DNA from: Antitrichia curtipendula
Taxonomy: Eukaryota; Streptophyta; Bryopsida; Hypnales; Leucodontaceae
Reading direction: 5' to 3'
Assembly: GCA_951230915.1 (NCBI GenBank)
Contig: OX579639.1
Coordinates: forward strand, 9,796,001 to 9,860,000
Length of the DNA: 64,000 nucleotides
Shown: positions 45,473-57,850 of the stretch, piece by piece
Layout: each line of letters starts with the position of its first letter
Numbering within the stretch: the first letter of the stretch is position 1
Position numbers and translations under genes: made by a program
The notes under the pieces: generated by a model
What the model saw: only the letters and a program-made list of their open reading frames with translations
Database searches by the model: none
Told to the model about the DNA's origin: nothing

Positions 45473-46638
45473 CTCTGTTCATTCTGGCTTTTGAAAGCCC
45501 ATAGTTCTTCTTCTTCTTCTACTTTTGTGGGAAATAGAGTTTTTTGAACGTAGGTTCTTCAAAAAAAAGTTATACCAACTTGCATCTCTTTGGAGAGAAC
45601 GGGCACTCTAAATATTTTTTTAGAAGTTACTATTAACATTAAGATTTTTCATACATGTAGATAATATTACCTTCTTTCAATTAGTGGTAGCCACCAATGT
45701 TGTTACACTAAAATTGAGAATTAGTGTTAGGCACAGTAAATGAGCTATAAATGCTATAAATTTTTACTCTTGATGAATATTTTTACCAGCTATGTTTACA
45801 ATGATTCCCCTCTTTAAATAGTACCACTCGTTGTGCTCATAGTAAAAATCTCCATGAAAAGTAAAAACTTATAGCACTCCAAAAACAATTAGTGTTGTTA
45901 CATTAATTCTCAATTTTAGAGTCATGATATAGCAATCAACTGGGAGTTGCCAAAGTTTCTTATTGGCATCCATTGGCCATCAATCATAATTTTCTAGTAT
46001 TCATACACTAAATGTCTAGAAGTGAGAAAGTAATTATTGCAATCTTTTCTCAAATTCACAAATATTGTACTATTTCACATTTGGTGTATTGTTTTATTAC
46101 TACACCAATTGCACACTCTACAATTAGTTTTTGAGTTTGTAGTTAGTGTCCACTACACTAAATGTGGTCTTTAGTGTACCAAATGCAAAAGGTCATCAGA
46201 GGTAAAACTCTTTTTCAGATGGTGTGAAAACTTCAGCCACAACAAAAGCTTTTGTACTCCTAAAAATGGAATTCTTGTGAGTGAATTTCATGCCAGACAG
46301 AACAAACGATTAAATGAAGTCAATCGTCACCCTCATTTCAAATCCGTATCGGTACAAAAGCGTCTTCTCATGTGTCCCCCATAACGTACTTAGACTCACC
46401 GGCTCCATATCTTGGCCACAACAACTCAATGCCTCATCGGAATCTGGTATAACTGATCACTTAATTCTTTACATGGGACAAAACCCCTCTGTAAAACTAA
46501 ACAGGAAGAGCAGATAGCATAGCAGACAGAAAATGAAACCTAAAAATGGAGTCTAGAAACAGGGAGCTTCACCCTCATTTCACATCTGTATCAATAGATA
46601 ACAATCTATCTTCCTAGACCAAAGCCTGATCAGTTTCT
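45473..46638. other. AT-rich spacer, nothing recognised
   Basis: Apart from the possible 3' UTR of the minus-strand phytocyanin-like gene near 46,500-46,638, I see no gene or repeat boundary. Confidence 0.4.
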
Positions 46639-47862
46639 TCACATGAAAGCAGCTGCAGTAGCCATCAAGGAGAAGGTCGAAACGAGCACGACCTGCACAA
46701 GTTGGATACTAGTCCAGCTGATCAATCTCGGCGCGGCGCTAGACGTGCTGGGCGAGGTCCTGTCGACGGAACCGTCCGCGTTGAGCACCTGGAAGTACAC
46801 CTTCATGCCCTGAAGGCAGTGCCCAGGGATGTCGCAGATATAGTACCGGTCCCCAGATCCCCCATATGTGATCTGCAGTCTAACAAATCCCATTAGAAAC
46901 CTGGCACCTAATTCCTGCCGTCTCACTTGTTTTCGTGTATTTACGTACTAATATCAATATTCTTGCCTTTAACTCTTAACTTCAGAAGGTGCCACTGGTG
47001 GCCACACTATTCTACATGTACAATGTCGTACAGGAAACATGATAGGCTTTACATATTGAAATGACCTCCAAATTGGAGATGTTGGTCGAAGAATCGATCT
47101 TCATTTCAAAGGTGTATTTGAGTCTTGCTAAAATTTAACACATTTTCTATATTCTACAGGGTATAATACGTGTGCCTTATATACAGTTCCCGACTGATAT
47201 TTTTGGAGCAAGGAAAGTTCTTCCAAAAGACGACTACATACTAAAGATATCAGGAGTCCGGCAAAAGTCATAGAAGGAGATTCACAACAAACATAGTGGA
47301 TTCTGTTCACTCATACTGAGAGCCGCTAATCATGCAACAACAACCAGGCTGCCGATCATATTGTGAGGAGCAGCACTGGTTCCAACGAGCTGGTCACTTT
47401 ATTCAGACCGCCTCATTATCATTCAGATGGTCTGCAGGCGAATGACTTACCGCATGGCCATCGCCAGCAGCGACGGTGGTTGTCGAGATCGTCTCTCCTG
47501 ATTTCCCACAAGTGTCATACCCCTCCTTGTCCACGAGTAGGATGGTGTGGTCAGTGGTGTCGAGGTTGTAGAACTCTGCAGGCCAAGATCGAGTAAGTCA
47601 TATCAGAATGAGCAGATGGAAGTTTGAGTAGACAATATATACCGACCAGTGAGTGCCAACGTACTGCAGACTTACCGAGAGTATCACCAATCTTGACTTT
47701 GAAACTGGACATATAAGCATTGTAGTCGATGTTGGCTTTGTTGGTCCACCCGGGGCCATCCACGCCTCCCAACACGAACGTGACTCCAGCCTCCGCCTAC
47801 CGCGCCAGCAGCTGTATCGTGATGACTACCATGACCAGCGCTGTGAAGAAGGAGGTCCTCAT
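46639..47862 (-). pseudogene. phytocyanin-like blue copper protein gene with a stop after the signal peptide
   Basis: Three exons: 47862-47676, 47575-47451 and 46872-46639, with GT-AG borders and matching phases, 181 codons. The product starts with a hydrophobic signal peptide (MRTSFFTALVMVVITIQLLA). A cupredoxin domain follows, with likely copper ligands in DHTILLV (His) and ICDIPGHCLQGMK (Cys, His, Met). It ends in a hydrophobic tail typical of GPI-anchored phytocyanins of the plant cell surface. Codon 22 is TAG (47797-47799), right at the predicted signal cleavage point, and the frame resumes at once. A single C-to-T change in CAG would explain it. Everything else looks functional, so it is a recent pseudogene, a null allele or a sequence error. 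Intron 2 contains a dispersed repeat. Confidence 0.8.
46975..47210 (-). repeat. dispersed ~240-bp repeat, copy in phytocyanin intron 2
   Basis: Reverse complement of the unit found three times at 48,480-49,165. Shared blocks are CAGTCGGGAAC, TTAGCAAGACT, TGGAGGTCATTTCAATATG and GTGGCCACCAGTGGCACC. A partial copy lies near 54,995-55,065. Confidence 0.7.
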
Positions 47863-48479
47863 GGTGCTTCTGCTCTGAGGATCGGAGATGGAGATGAGAG
47901 AACAACAGGGAAAGAAGTGATGGACTGAGAGAGAGTGGGGAGAGCAAGTATAAGGGAATTCAGTGTGCCCCAGTTGCATACACTGTATCGACCGACTATC
48001 AAGCGGCAATTGACTTAAGGGATTCGGAAGTCAACTTCCAACATGCACAGTACGTCAATTTTCCTTTATCAATATAATATTATAAGAATTCTTTATAAAA
48101 CAACTGGTGTACCATACAGTAAGACAAGCCAACATCATTTCTAAAGTGATGGTATTAAATCAGACCTTCAATCCTTCAGTGACGAGGGGGTATTTCTGGA
48201 CAAACCGCCTACTAAGAGGAGTCCATTTGAGCCTATAGAATCGTGAATTACGCTTACTAAACGAATGAAATCCGGCTTGGCAGCATTACAGAACTTGCTC
48301 CTATTTTTCTTAGTATAAGGTGGAAAGGACAGTACGTTTACAAGGAATACGCCGAGCTGTCTCTTACGTGTGATCTGCGCAGGAAGTGACTGCAACCGCC
48401 GAAGCTGATCTCTGCACGCCGTGTCTGGGAAGATTCACACCATTGGGGAGGAATTTACGAGAAGTCGCTTAATCCATAA

Positions 48480-49165
48480 CTCTTAAACGTCAGTCGGGAA
48501 CCGTAGGTACATGACCGTATTTCACTGTAGAGTACCAAAAATTATTTAAATTAGCAAGACTTACCCCCTTTGATCGACAATTCTTCAACTAACATCAAGT
48601 TTCATTTGGCGGTCATTTCAAAATTTGAACTTTATCATATTCAAATATGATCATTCAAATACATCAACTTTATACAGCCGGAATACTGCGGCCACCACTA
48701 GCACGTTCTAACGTTTAAGTTTTAAACGTCAATCGGGAACCGTATATACTGGCACGTATTTTACTCTCTAGGATACAAAAAATGTACTAATAGTTAGCAA
48801 GACTTACACCTTCAAATTAAAGATTCTTCAACTACCATCTCTCATTTGGAGGTCATTTCAATATGTGAACCAGGTTGTCATGTTCAAATACAAAAGGTTA
48901 CAATATTTTGATGTTCAAGGGTTAAAATTGGGAATCAAATGTACAAGCACGTATTTTACTCTATAGGATTCAGAAATGTGTTAAATCTTAGCAAGACTTC
49001 CATCTTTGATTTAAAGATTCTTCAACTAACATTTTTCAATTGGAGCTAGTTTCAATCAATTTGAACCTCATCATCAGTTGAAATACGACAATATACATGT
49101 AGAATATTGTGGCAACCAGTGGCACCTACTAATTGTTAAAGGTTCAAATCCTTAAACGTCAAAAG
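48480..49165 (+). repeat. three diverged tandem copies of the ~240-bp repeat
   Basis: The copies start near 48,480, 48,718 and 48,910. Each has AACGTCA-like start, GGGAACCGTA or similar, CGTATTTTACTCT, TTAGCAAGACTT, ATTCTTCAACTA and a CATTTGGAGGTCATTTCA block. The first and third end with a GGCCACCA/GGCAACCA segment. Non-coding. The 600 bases before it (47,863-48,479) hold the phytocyanin promoter and nothing else I recognise. Confidence 0.7.
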
Positions 49166-49339
49166 GTGCCACTTGTAGCCAGGGTTGTCTAGTGGACAAA
49201 CGGATGGACATGGTCCAAACGTCCGCTTGTTTGTCCGTTCGCGGTCAGATTAGGATTTAGGGTGCAAAAGGTAATACTGGATTTACCTTGTCCACCTACG
49301 CTGCCACGCGGTTGACATGTCAACAAAAAAACAAATACT

Positions 49340-49560
49340 CCAGATGACATGGAAGGGGGGCGTGTACGCTTTTGATAAGGAGGCGCGCACGTGTCTGAGG
49401 GGGGGCATGCATGCTTTTGGGGGCGCACGCACATGTTTGGGGGGAGCGTGCGCACACCACATGCACGTATCTGGAGGAGGCGCAATCGTATAGGGGCAGG
49501 TGCACTCATCTAAGGAGTAGCACACGCGTTTGGAGGGGGGTTCACATGGCTTTGGGGAGT
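49340..49560 (+). repeat. G-rich degenerate minisatellite
   Basis: About eight units of 25-30 bases, each with a GGGGG-type run followed by CGCACG or CGTGTAC-like sequence. Similar sequence occurs at 52,783-52,850 on the other side of the hAT remnant. Confidence 0.55.
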
Positions 49561-49794
49561 TTTGGGCCTTGGCCAAAGCTTTGGAGTTTGGCCATAACTT
49601 TTGAGTAAAATGAAACCAACAAAAAAATGACTGTCAAGCATCTTGGAGCATTTTTTTCATTTACAACAACCAAATTTTAACATATATTGATGGAAAAATA
49701 CATTTAATAATTACCTTAGTTCATGTTTTATAGACATCCACTAAAGTAGACATGTCTATTCATTTTCTATATGTAATATGTTCACTTCCACATC

Positions 49795-52543
49795 AATCCT
49801 TTCTCTTTGGAAATTGTCTTGAATTCCTACGAGTTCCGCCATTTGTAGCGGTGCTTTTAGTACCACATCTTTGATTCATTGTTGGTAGGGGCTTCTGCAC
49901 GACTATCATCCAATCCGGGTGGCCCCTCATCATCTTCATGTACTTCAACCTCATCACCAAGACCATTAGGTGCAAGCACCTCCACTGATGAATTAATGTT
50001 GTGAAATATCTCGATAATTTCACCATCCACATGAGTAGTCACAACTTTCTTGACCTTTCTTCTTTTGTTTCCATCGGTGATTCCATCCTCATTGATTCCA
50101 TGTGTGCCTTCGATAGCTCCTGAAGATGAGGAGGTCATTGCGGTATACCTTAAAACAAAGGGGCAAACAAGTTTTGGACCTATAGCTGACCGCTTCACAC
50201 TACAATTTCAATTTGAAGGTCCAACATCCGTGGTCGTTCTAGCCCTTGATTTTAATGTGGGGTTTATTATAGTTGTCATTGCATCTTGTTGGGGACACCT
50301 AGATGATGATGATGGAGATGTAATAGCCCTTCGTAATTGAGCAATTATTGTACCTATCAAAGGTAAACTTGGTGTTGTGGGTGTTGGATACAATTGGCCA
50401 GCAGGAACATCGTCTTTGTGTCCATCCTCACGATTCTCAATACCAACTAACATCTCATGACAAGATGTTTGTTCAACTTAATCTTCAACTGCTTTATGTG
50501 GTTCTCGAACATCTTCTTTGTGGATTCCAACAAATCCTTCAATTAGAATTGGCACCCCACCATTGTTACCTCCACCATTGTGATTGTCATCATTGTCATC
50601 AAAGGAAGCATTTCCATTGTTATCGCCATCAACATCATCACTAGATAGATCGCGGTTTGTATTGAGTTCATAGTCAGTTTTGTCATCTGCACGATCATAT
50701 TTGGCACTGCCAACATCTAGCAAATCATTAACCGCAGGGTTGATATCCATGGTTTGCGCTTCATCATCTTCCGACCAGTCAAAAATACCATTGCCCAGAT
50801 TGCCATTGGAGAATTCCCATGCCGAGTCATTTTCAATATCCTCATCAAAATTGTTACCACCATTGCGGGCATTGCATCACCATCATCTCCACCATCATCA
50901 ATATTGTCTCAATGTCCAATGGTTTAGCCAAGTCTCTAGGGAACGGTTGGTTGTTGTACTGAATAACTGGATCCTCTCCACGTTGTTCTCGAAGGAGCTT
51001 AATATTAGTGTAGATGTACACCAAGTCCTTTGCCTTCTTCACAGCTAGGCGATTACGAACCTTGATGTAAATGAACGATTACATGCCACTAATTTTGCTT
51101 ACACGATGACACTAAGCATGTTAACAAAAAAATGTGCTTTGCTATCAAAGGCAATGTGTTGCCTCCAATCCTTTGCTACCATTGATGAGGTAACATCTGT
51201 GTCTCTTGAATATCTGGAGCCTCTAGATGGTCGTACGGACCAGTACGCTCATCGAACTAAACAAGTTCGTTAGTAACTTCGTTGTTGCCTAATCCAAGGG
51301 CCTCACTTAAATGGGTTAGCACCATATTTAGTGCACGATTTGCAATTCCACTGCTTTGAAGTTTGACACAATTTGTTAAATACAGGTTCAACGGCGCACC
51401 TGCATAGTGGAGATCTGTTATCATCATCTTCCATCTCTTATCACAAGCTTCCTCAAACCGGGTTGCTATAATGGCAGATTAATAAAACGGTGCATCCCGT
51501 AAAGCACACACATGCTTCTTTAGATTATTCATGGCCAACTACGCCCTATCCATTGAAGGTTTTTAAAGTCACGAGAGCCAGCTCTACGACATACACAAAG
51601 TTCTCACAACGGTTCCAAAATTGCCCGTCAAGAATAGTACTCCTGATGGTACATGCCAATGCCAAAGAGCACTGTCCACTTTGGCGATTGAATAAGATAC
51701 TCACGTATTCCTTTCATTTCTCATGGACTACCACTTGTGTAAGTGTCGTTTTCACATTTAGCAGTTGACTAATCATCAAGAATTGGCATCCAAACCTTTT
51801 CTCTGCAGGCAATACTAGAGACAACTTCGAGCCGAACTGGCAAAACAATGCCATGGATATGTAACAATCCGTATATATTTGCATACACGCTTAGTCATGA
51901 CTACCAGGCCCTTGAAGTTTTCCTCCTTGCCCCAATCTTCAAAGAAGAGATCAATGATGTAAGCTGCACAACCTTGCTTGGAGATGTGTTGATAATTGTC
52001 TAGCACCTTGTCTAAGGCTTCCAATATTGCTGATGCATTGTCTGAGCAGACTTGCATCACGTTCATAGGTCCAACTTCTTCAATATACCTCCCAATTATA
52101 TATATTTTATTTTTCTTGTTTCCTGTTGTATCAATGGAACCAAGTAATATATTGCCAACTGGACATACAAGCATGACATTCATTGATGGCCAATGTACAA
52201 CGTTGTCCCGTCCATTGGAGCAAATTGTTGCTTTGTATAGGGTGATGCATTGCTTTATTTTCAATTCCAATTGCATCTTCACATGCTTCTTCACATCTCT
52301 ATGTGCGTCATTCTTCTTGGTACAACATCCCTACAAGGACGGAAGAGCACAATGACCGCTTCTGGGGCCCCAGGACGATTGGCCCTCATAGCTCTCTCAT
52401 CATATCTGTAGTGCTTAAAAGCTTTATTTTTTGTAACTAAATTGGTACGTGCAAAATACACACTTAGCAACCTGATTGACAATTGTAAATTTGTATACCA
52501 AGGCGCCTACTCAACAGCTGCATCTTTTGGTCTCGGTGCCATG
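49795..52543 (-). mobile_element. decayed hAT transposon (transposase on minus strand)
   Basis: From 52,543 leftwards, a BED-like N-terminus (MAPRPKDAAVE, a stop, then APWYTN...NKAFKHY) is followed by a DUF659/hAT core at 52,294-51,815 (MNVMQVCSDNASAILEA, CAAYIIDLFFEDWG). Then at about 51,480-51,250 comes FEEACDKRWKMMITDLHYAG, which matches the WDxxW...LHAAGYxLNP region. Finally KKAKDLVYIYTNIKLL near 51,040 matches the hAT C-terminal dimer segment. An acidic, Asn-rich tail follows to about 49,860. Stops and frameshifts separate the pieces. Terminal repeats and an 8-bp target duplication were not found. Confidence 0.75.
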
Positions 52544-52985
52544 GTTTGAACCGCCACACATGTACGATAATTCCTAAACTACTAGTGTTAGTATGTCACA
52601 TGCAAAACAAAATCTGCTATTTGTGGACATTAATCAACGGCTAAGCAATGCAATCGACATAGTCTCAAGCAAGGAACCAACAAGGAGTTCTGGGACAAGA
52701 GGCCTAAGTTTGAATTGAAGTGCCCCACGGTCGTCATTGCTGATATTTATACTAAGAAGGTTAGTGGTTTAGGGTTTTATGGAGGGCGCCGGCGTCTAGA
52801 AGGGGGGCACATTCTCCTGGGGGGCGTGCACGCGTCTAGAGGGGCACATCTAGTTATTATTTTTATAATATCCAACTAAACATGACAAGTTTGTAATCAA
52901 AATATGATATAGTAAATGTTTTAGCAAATGAACAAACAAGGGTACATGAGTAATCAACTATTTGCATATGTCTGCAACTATGGTA

Positions 52986-53309
52986 CTACAACGTACGTCT
53001 GAAACACTTCTCCAGGATTGGGAAGTTGAACAGGGGACCCATTAAAATCTCGACAACTGTAGTTAGTGTTGGCCACTTCTTTGGATCTTCATAAACTAGG
53101 GCATCCATCTTCAATACAAATCTAACCTTCATCGATTCATGTTCAAAGAACTCGTTGTTCTTCTCGTTGCGCCTTACTGTCTTTGATAAATATTCAAAGG
53201 CAAATGCATTTGTCGCCATGATTATATATGGATGTTTTTTCTTCATGCTCTCTAAATTGCGCTCCGGATTGCCGCGATCTCCGTACACAAAAAATAACTC
53301 GGGGGCCAT
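52986..53309 (-). CDS. hypothetical open frame, unrecognised
   Basis: A 107-residue frame starting MAPELFFVYGDRG, charged and without internal low complexity. I do not recognise it and see no splice partner. It lies just beyond the hAT remnant in the same orientation and may be part of that or another transposon, or chance. Confidence 0.25.
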   Translation of the reverse strand: MAPELFFVYGDRGNPERNLESMKKKHPYIIMATNAFAFEYLSKTVRRNEKNNEFFEHESMKVRFVLKMDALVYEDPKKWPTLTTVVEILMGPLFNFPILEKCFRRTL

Positions 53310-53612
53310 TCCCGGTTTTTACATAAAAGGAATATGACCTTCTTTTAAGATTCCCCCAAAAATAATCTAATATATAGTGTAAAAAGGAAATTCTAAGGTT
53401 TTTACTACCATTTGTGTTGAAAACCTTCTAATCAACCGTTTGGATTATCATTTTATAGAATATTGAGTTCACAAATTAAAAAAAAACGTGAAAGGGAAAA
53501 TCTTCAAACGTTTGGTCCCTCCACAGTTGTTTTGAATACGCTACAATCCTTGTTCATGCCAAACTTTGATTTTAGGCAACCGGCATCATGCTAAACACAA
53601 TTATTGTAAGAA

Positions 53613-53952
53613 ATTTAGACCTTGTGTAGTGCAACACTTTGAGACTAAGTGAGGTCAAAGTGTGCTACTTTAGTGCGGGGAAACAAATGAGAAATTTTCT
53701 TGATTTTAAACACTTTAATCTTTCAATCCAAGCAATGGATTGTAGCCTAAAGAACTTGTGACTGTATATATTGACTGTAGTAAGATCTTATGGTTGAATG
53801 TCCAACATTTCACTTCAAAATCAGATTTTCTTGCCACTTTTTGGTAGTGGCAGTTTTAGAGTGTTTCTTGAGGAAAAATGACTTGGACTTTTGGGGGTTA
53901 AGTGGTTCAACATAAGTTGGTGTCAAAGTTTTGCACTACACAAGGTCTAAAT
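53613..53952. repeat. fold-back inverted repeat, ~30-bp arms 280 bp apart
   Basis: TTTAGACCTTGTGTAGTGCA at 53614-53633 is matched in reverse complement at 53932-53951. The structure lies within a segment whose right edge (54,082, CCTTTAGGGG then TTAA at 54083-54086) is a TTAA-family end. The left end of that element was not found. Confidence 0.6.
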
Positions 53953-54086
53953 CCATTACCATCATGTCAAGCATACTACCAAGTCATTGTACACCAAAAA
54001 GAAAATATTTTTTTTGTCAATTTTTAGGAACTTGCCCAATATCACAAACGTCCCCCCCGGGGAACACTTGGTCCTTTAGGGGTTAA

Positions 54087-56150
54087 AGTGGATCGCTTGA
54101 ATTCTCCTTTCCATTGCTCCTTCCTCCAAGGAATCTTTTTCCATCCCCTCATATTTTTTACGTCTAGGGTAGGTCTTCACTCTGCAACTTTCTGTTGTTA
54201 CAGGGTCGTCAGAATTTTGCAGACTCAAGACTCCAAGACTTCCACACTTATTCTAAGACATGAGGGAAATCATCCGGACATCAATACTTTGCCGAATGGA
54301 GACCCCAGGACTCCCACACTTACATCAGGACATCAGGACTTCGTTCAAGACCATCCTGATTTCCAAGGACTCACCAAGGTTCTGCTTATCATGATTTCAA
54401 ACCCTTCCAGACGACTGCACAATTCAGGACTCTCAGATTTCGGACTCTAAACATCATGGACTCTTGACATTCCATTGATAAGGACCTTCATTCCATTCAA
54501 GACCTCCATTCAAAAAACTCAGGACTTTCAAAATATAGGATTTTCCACTACAATCACAGCACAGACTGGAAACTTACCAGAGGGATGGGTCATTGATGGA
54601 GACATTATCCTTTGTAGGTGCAAGAGAATCACCTTTGTTCAATACTAAATCTGGACGCTTCGTCCCACTTCTGCACATCAACGTCGCACAATTGTCAGTT
54701 ATCTTTGCCTCGGGACAAATAAATCCTACGCACAAACAAGCAAACTAGAGCATGAAAGATCCGATGCTTAAACAAAGAACTTGGAAATGATTCTTAATTC
54801 ACCTTCCTCCTTGGCATCTCTATGGCAAGCAGTAATATGAATCCAAGCAGTAATATAAATCCAGTAAGCACCTCACCATCGAAGTACAAAAAACTGATCC
54901 AAAAACACATCAAGATGCATATAACAAGATACAACATCATGAATAAGGTTGACCACCTCTTCTTTTGAAATATGTCACCTACTTAATCCTGAAACATCAG
55001 AACATGCCACTGGTGGCCACACTAGTCTACATGTATAATGTCGTACTTGAACAAGATAAGATTCATATATTCAAGTAGACGTGAGCTTCCGACTCCAAGT
55101 AGACGTGAAGAAGGGTTCAAACATTCCTTACCAACTGAAGAGACAATAGAAAACAAGGACTATTATGTGGAGAATAACATGCCTGGTCTTGCATCGCCTT
55201 TGTAATCGCTGCCGAAAGAGCTTAAAGGTGCTTGTTTGAAAGGCTTCACCGAGCTACAATGAAAAAACCCAACCAACAAGCCACCGTCAGCTCCAATTCC
55301 AGAAAACAAAAATGAAGAGCAAGCACTGTCACACCTTTATATTAGAAAGAGGAAGCAAACAGAAGAGATAGATTCTGACCTCCCTTTCATGACCTCTATT
55401 TGTATCCTTGCCTACAAGGTTCTTCACAGTGTCATTGCCCTCTGGAAGACTGCAAATACCTAGTGCAATTGAATGCTCAGACCCCAAGAAATTGTGCTTG
55501 CAAGAATAAACACACCACTGTGAGGACAACTTGGCATGCTCTGCAAGGCACCACGGGTGGTAGCATCGAACACATCCTAAAGGAACATAATCCCAGCGCT
55601 GTACCATAGATGGCTTATGGGACAAGCGTTCAAGGCATGGGTTGTGACGATGGGACTTTCGGGGCTTCCAAAAAGGGGCTGCGGGAAGAAAGCATAGCCA
55701 CCACCTTCTTTCATTGCTGTGAGTTGACCGGCCATGGACACCTGTACACCCTCCTGCGACGACACCCTTTGCACCAAGTCTTTCTTGTCCAAGGTAGCAC
55801 TCTCCAATCCCAACTGCAGATCTATAACTCCCTTATCACAGTCACTAACAACTTCACGTGACATTCCAACACTTGCCTCTTCACACCCCACTTTGAGAAG
55901 AAGAGTGGTGATCTTTGCTTCATCACTTGCTACTTGAGCTGGACATGGAGCGACTTGGCATCATACCTGCAACGAGTCAAGCCTCGCATGAACGTCTGCA
56001 ACAGAGTTCAATGGGATTCACAACGGGCAAGTCTGGGTGTGAGGTCACACATGTAACCGTATACCAGTAGTGAGACCTCTTAGACACCATGTGCTCACCC
56101 TCAATCGCCACTTCACGTTGTAACTTTTTGGTTTCATGATTAGGATATTA
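54087..56150. other. low-information stretch with a partial repeat and a possible coding remnant
   Basis: A partial copy of the ~240-bp repeat lies near 54,995-55,065. On the minus strand at 55,577-55,890 a frame of even composition (GMSREVVSDCDKGVIDLQLG) could be an old coiled-coil exon, but nothing identifies it. Otherwise nothing is recognised. Confidence 0.35.
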
Positions 56151-56157
56151 TTCTCTA

Positions 56158-56492
56158 TGTTGCCCGTCATCTCCGGCGCGACAAGGTCTTCAACATCATC
56201 GAACCCCACGACTGCTCCACCGTGGGATACTCCAGGTTGCACGACGGCAAGGGCCACAACATTGCCTGGGTCATGCCGCGGCACCTGTTCAAGCTGCGCG
56301 AGTTGATCGACTCGCAGCGCCCGTTCCCGTACGCCACCGCCGTCGACCTCGTCGTCCAGCTCGAAAAGCGCAAGATCATGCATCGCGACATCCGCGCCGC
56401 AAACGTCGTGGTTACCGCCGTCGCGAGCCCGAAGTTCCACTCCATAGCCCTCGCGTATCACGAGTATCACCTAGATATAACAAGGGTATGAA
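56158..56492 (+). pseudogene. protein kinase catalytic-domain fragment
   Basis: The frame reads HLRRDKVFNIIEPHDC, then AWVMPRHLFKLRELID, then KRKIMHRDIRAANVVV. The last is the kinase catalytic loop (HRDxxxxN, with the catalytic Asp and metal-binding Asn in place). The ATP-binding lobe, the DFG and the APE segments are absent, so this is about a third of a kinase domain. It is far richer in GC than its surroundings, which suggests a captured or transposed exon. Confidence 0.65.
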
Positions 56493-57765
56493 CTAAGCAT
56501 TATATAGGTATCACCTTGAGCAAATAATTTATATTTTTCTAAGAATTTGGATAATCTTTATTTTGAAATGATCATGTGCAAACTGGACCTATCCGTAGGG
56601 TAGTAGACACAAGCAATTCTGGTAGTAGTAAGTGTCTTGCAATGTTTTTGGTCCATCTCTTGTTTATAGTCCATGAATGTCTTTGTTTGGCAATAATACA
56701 TTTGTTCAAATATATTGTAATTAAATAGTTTTTAGTAATTATAAAAAAATGGTTTGAAAGGAAAGAGACAAAAGAATAAAGAAGAAAAGGATAAAAAAGA
56801 GTAATAGGAAAAAAAAAGTATACAACACCTACTAGTTCTAATTTTTAAATCTAATATAGGAGCCAAAAAATTAGACTAAAACGTGTATTATAAATAATAT
56901 AGGGTTTTATAATAAATAAAAATTTATAATTATTTTTAACTATAAATATATTAGATTACAAAATATTAGGTAAATAGTCCCTCATAAAATCAAGGTTGTC
57001 TGGACGTCCCATGACAAGTAGACTTTACCATCTGCTAGGCCTGTCCGCTCGGCCAACCGCCCGTACGCCCACCCCTACACCAAGCCATACGCCGGACATT
57101 GAGGTTCCGCAATGTCCGGACATCCGATTTTTGGATGTGATTTTTGTAGGGACGTAGTGATTCGTACACCCTAATAAGATATTGAAGGATGAAGTTGATA
57201 GGTTAGTTTAGAAAAAGAAACTTCATCCATTGATAACTTCATATAGGAGTGATTGTTTTAAGCAAACTTCATCATTTTAGAAAGATTATAAAAGGCCCTA
57301 CAACTTAGGTCAATTAGCATTTAGACTTGAATAACCTTTGTCAGCCCTCAGTTTCGGCCGGCAAATATTTTTAACTTCCATTTGACTTGCTTTAGAAATT
57401 ACACTGATCAATTAAGAAGTAGGAACAAACAATATTTGTCCCTTGCTTAGCAGATGCAATTTAACAACACGTTAGACACCCACTAGATATTTCATCCATA
57501 ACTAAGATTTAAGAACCTGGTTGTGTACACTCTGTCCCAAGGGTGAGGATAAAGCACCCATACAAAGGAAAGTTGTAGATGTATTGCAAGCACAAGGCAA
57601 CCATTGTTAGCACTCGACGTCCACAAATGTAGGATTTAAATGTAAAAATTCAACAGTTGAAATGAGCAAAGTTCAATATAGACGGTCAAGTTTACTTCTA
57701 CTTTTGCACATTTTGTACTCCAAGTATTTCATGTACATATAGAATGAACAAAAAAAGAATAATAT
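56493..57765. other. AT-rich non-coding stretch
   Basis: Nothing recognised. It includes an A-rich tract with many AAAG units (56,740-56,830). Confidence 0.4.
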
Positions 57766-57769
57766 TTAA

Positions 57770-57850
57770 CCCCTAAAGTTCCTTGACTATGTTATCACCA
57801 AAAACATTCAAAAACTGTCATTTTTAGTACAAGTACCAAATTTTTGAAAA
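57770..57850. repeat. TTAA-family left end (partner end not found)
   Basis: TTAA at 57766-57769 is followed by CCCCTAAAGTTCCTTGAC and about 60 bases that resemble the left end of the 36,949 element. No matching right end is seen before the window closes, so it may be a longer element or a solo fragment. Confidence 0.5.
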
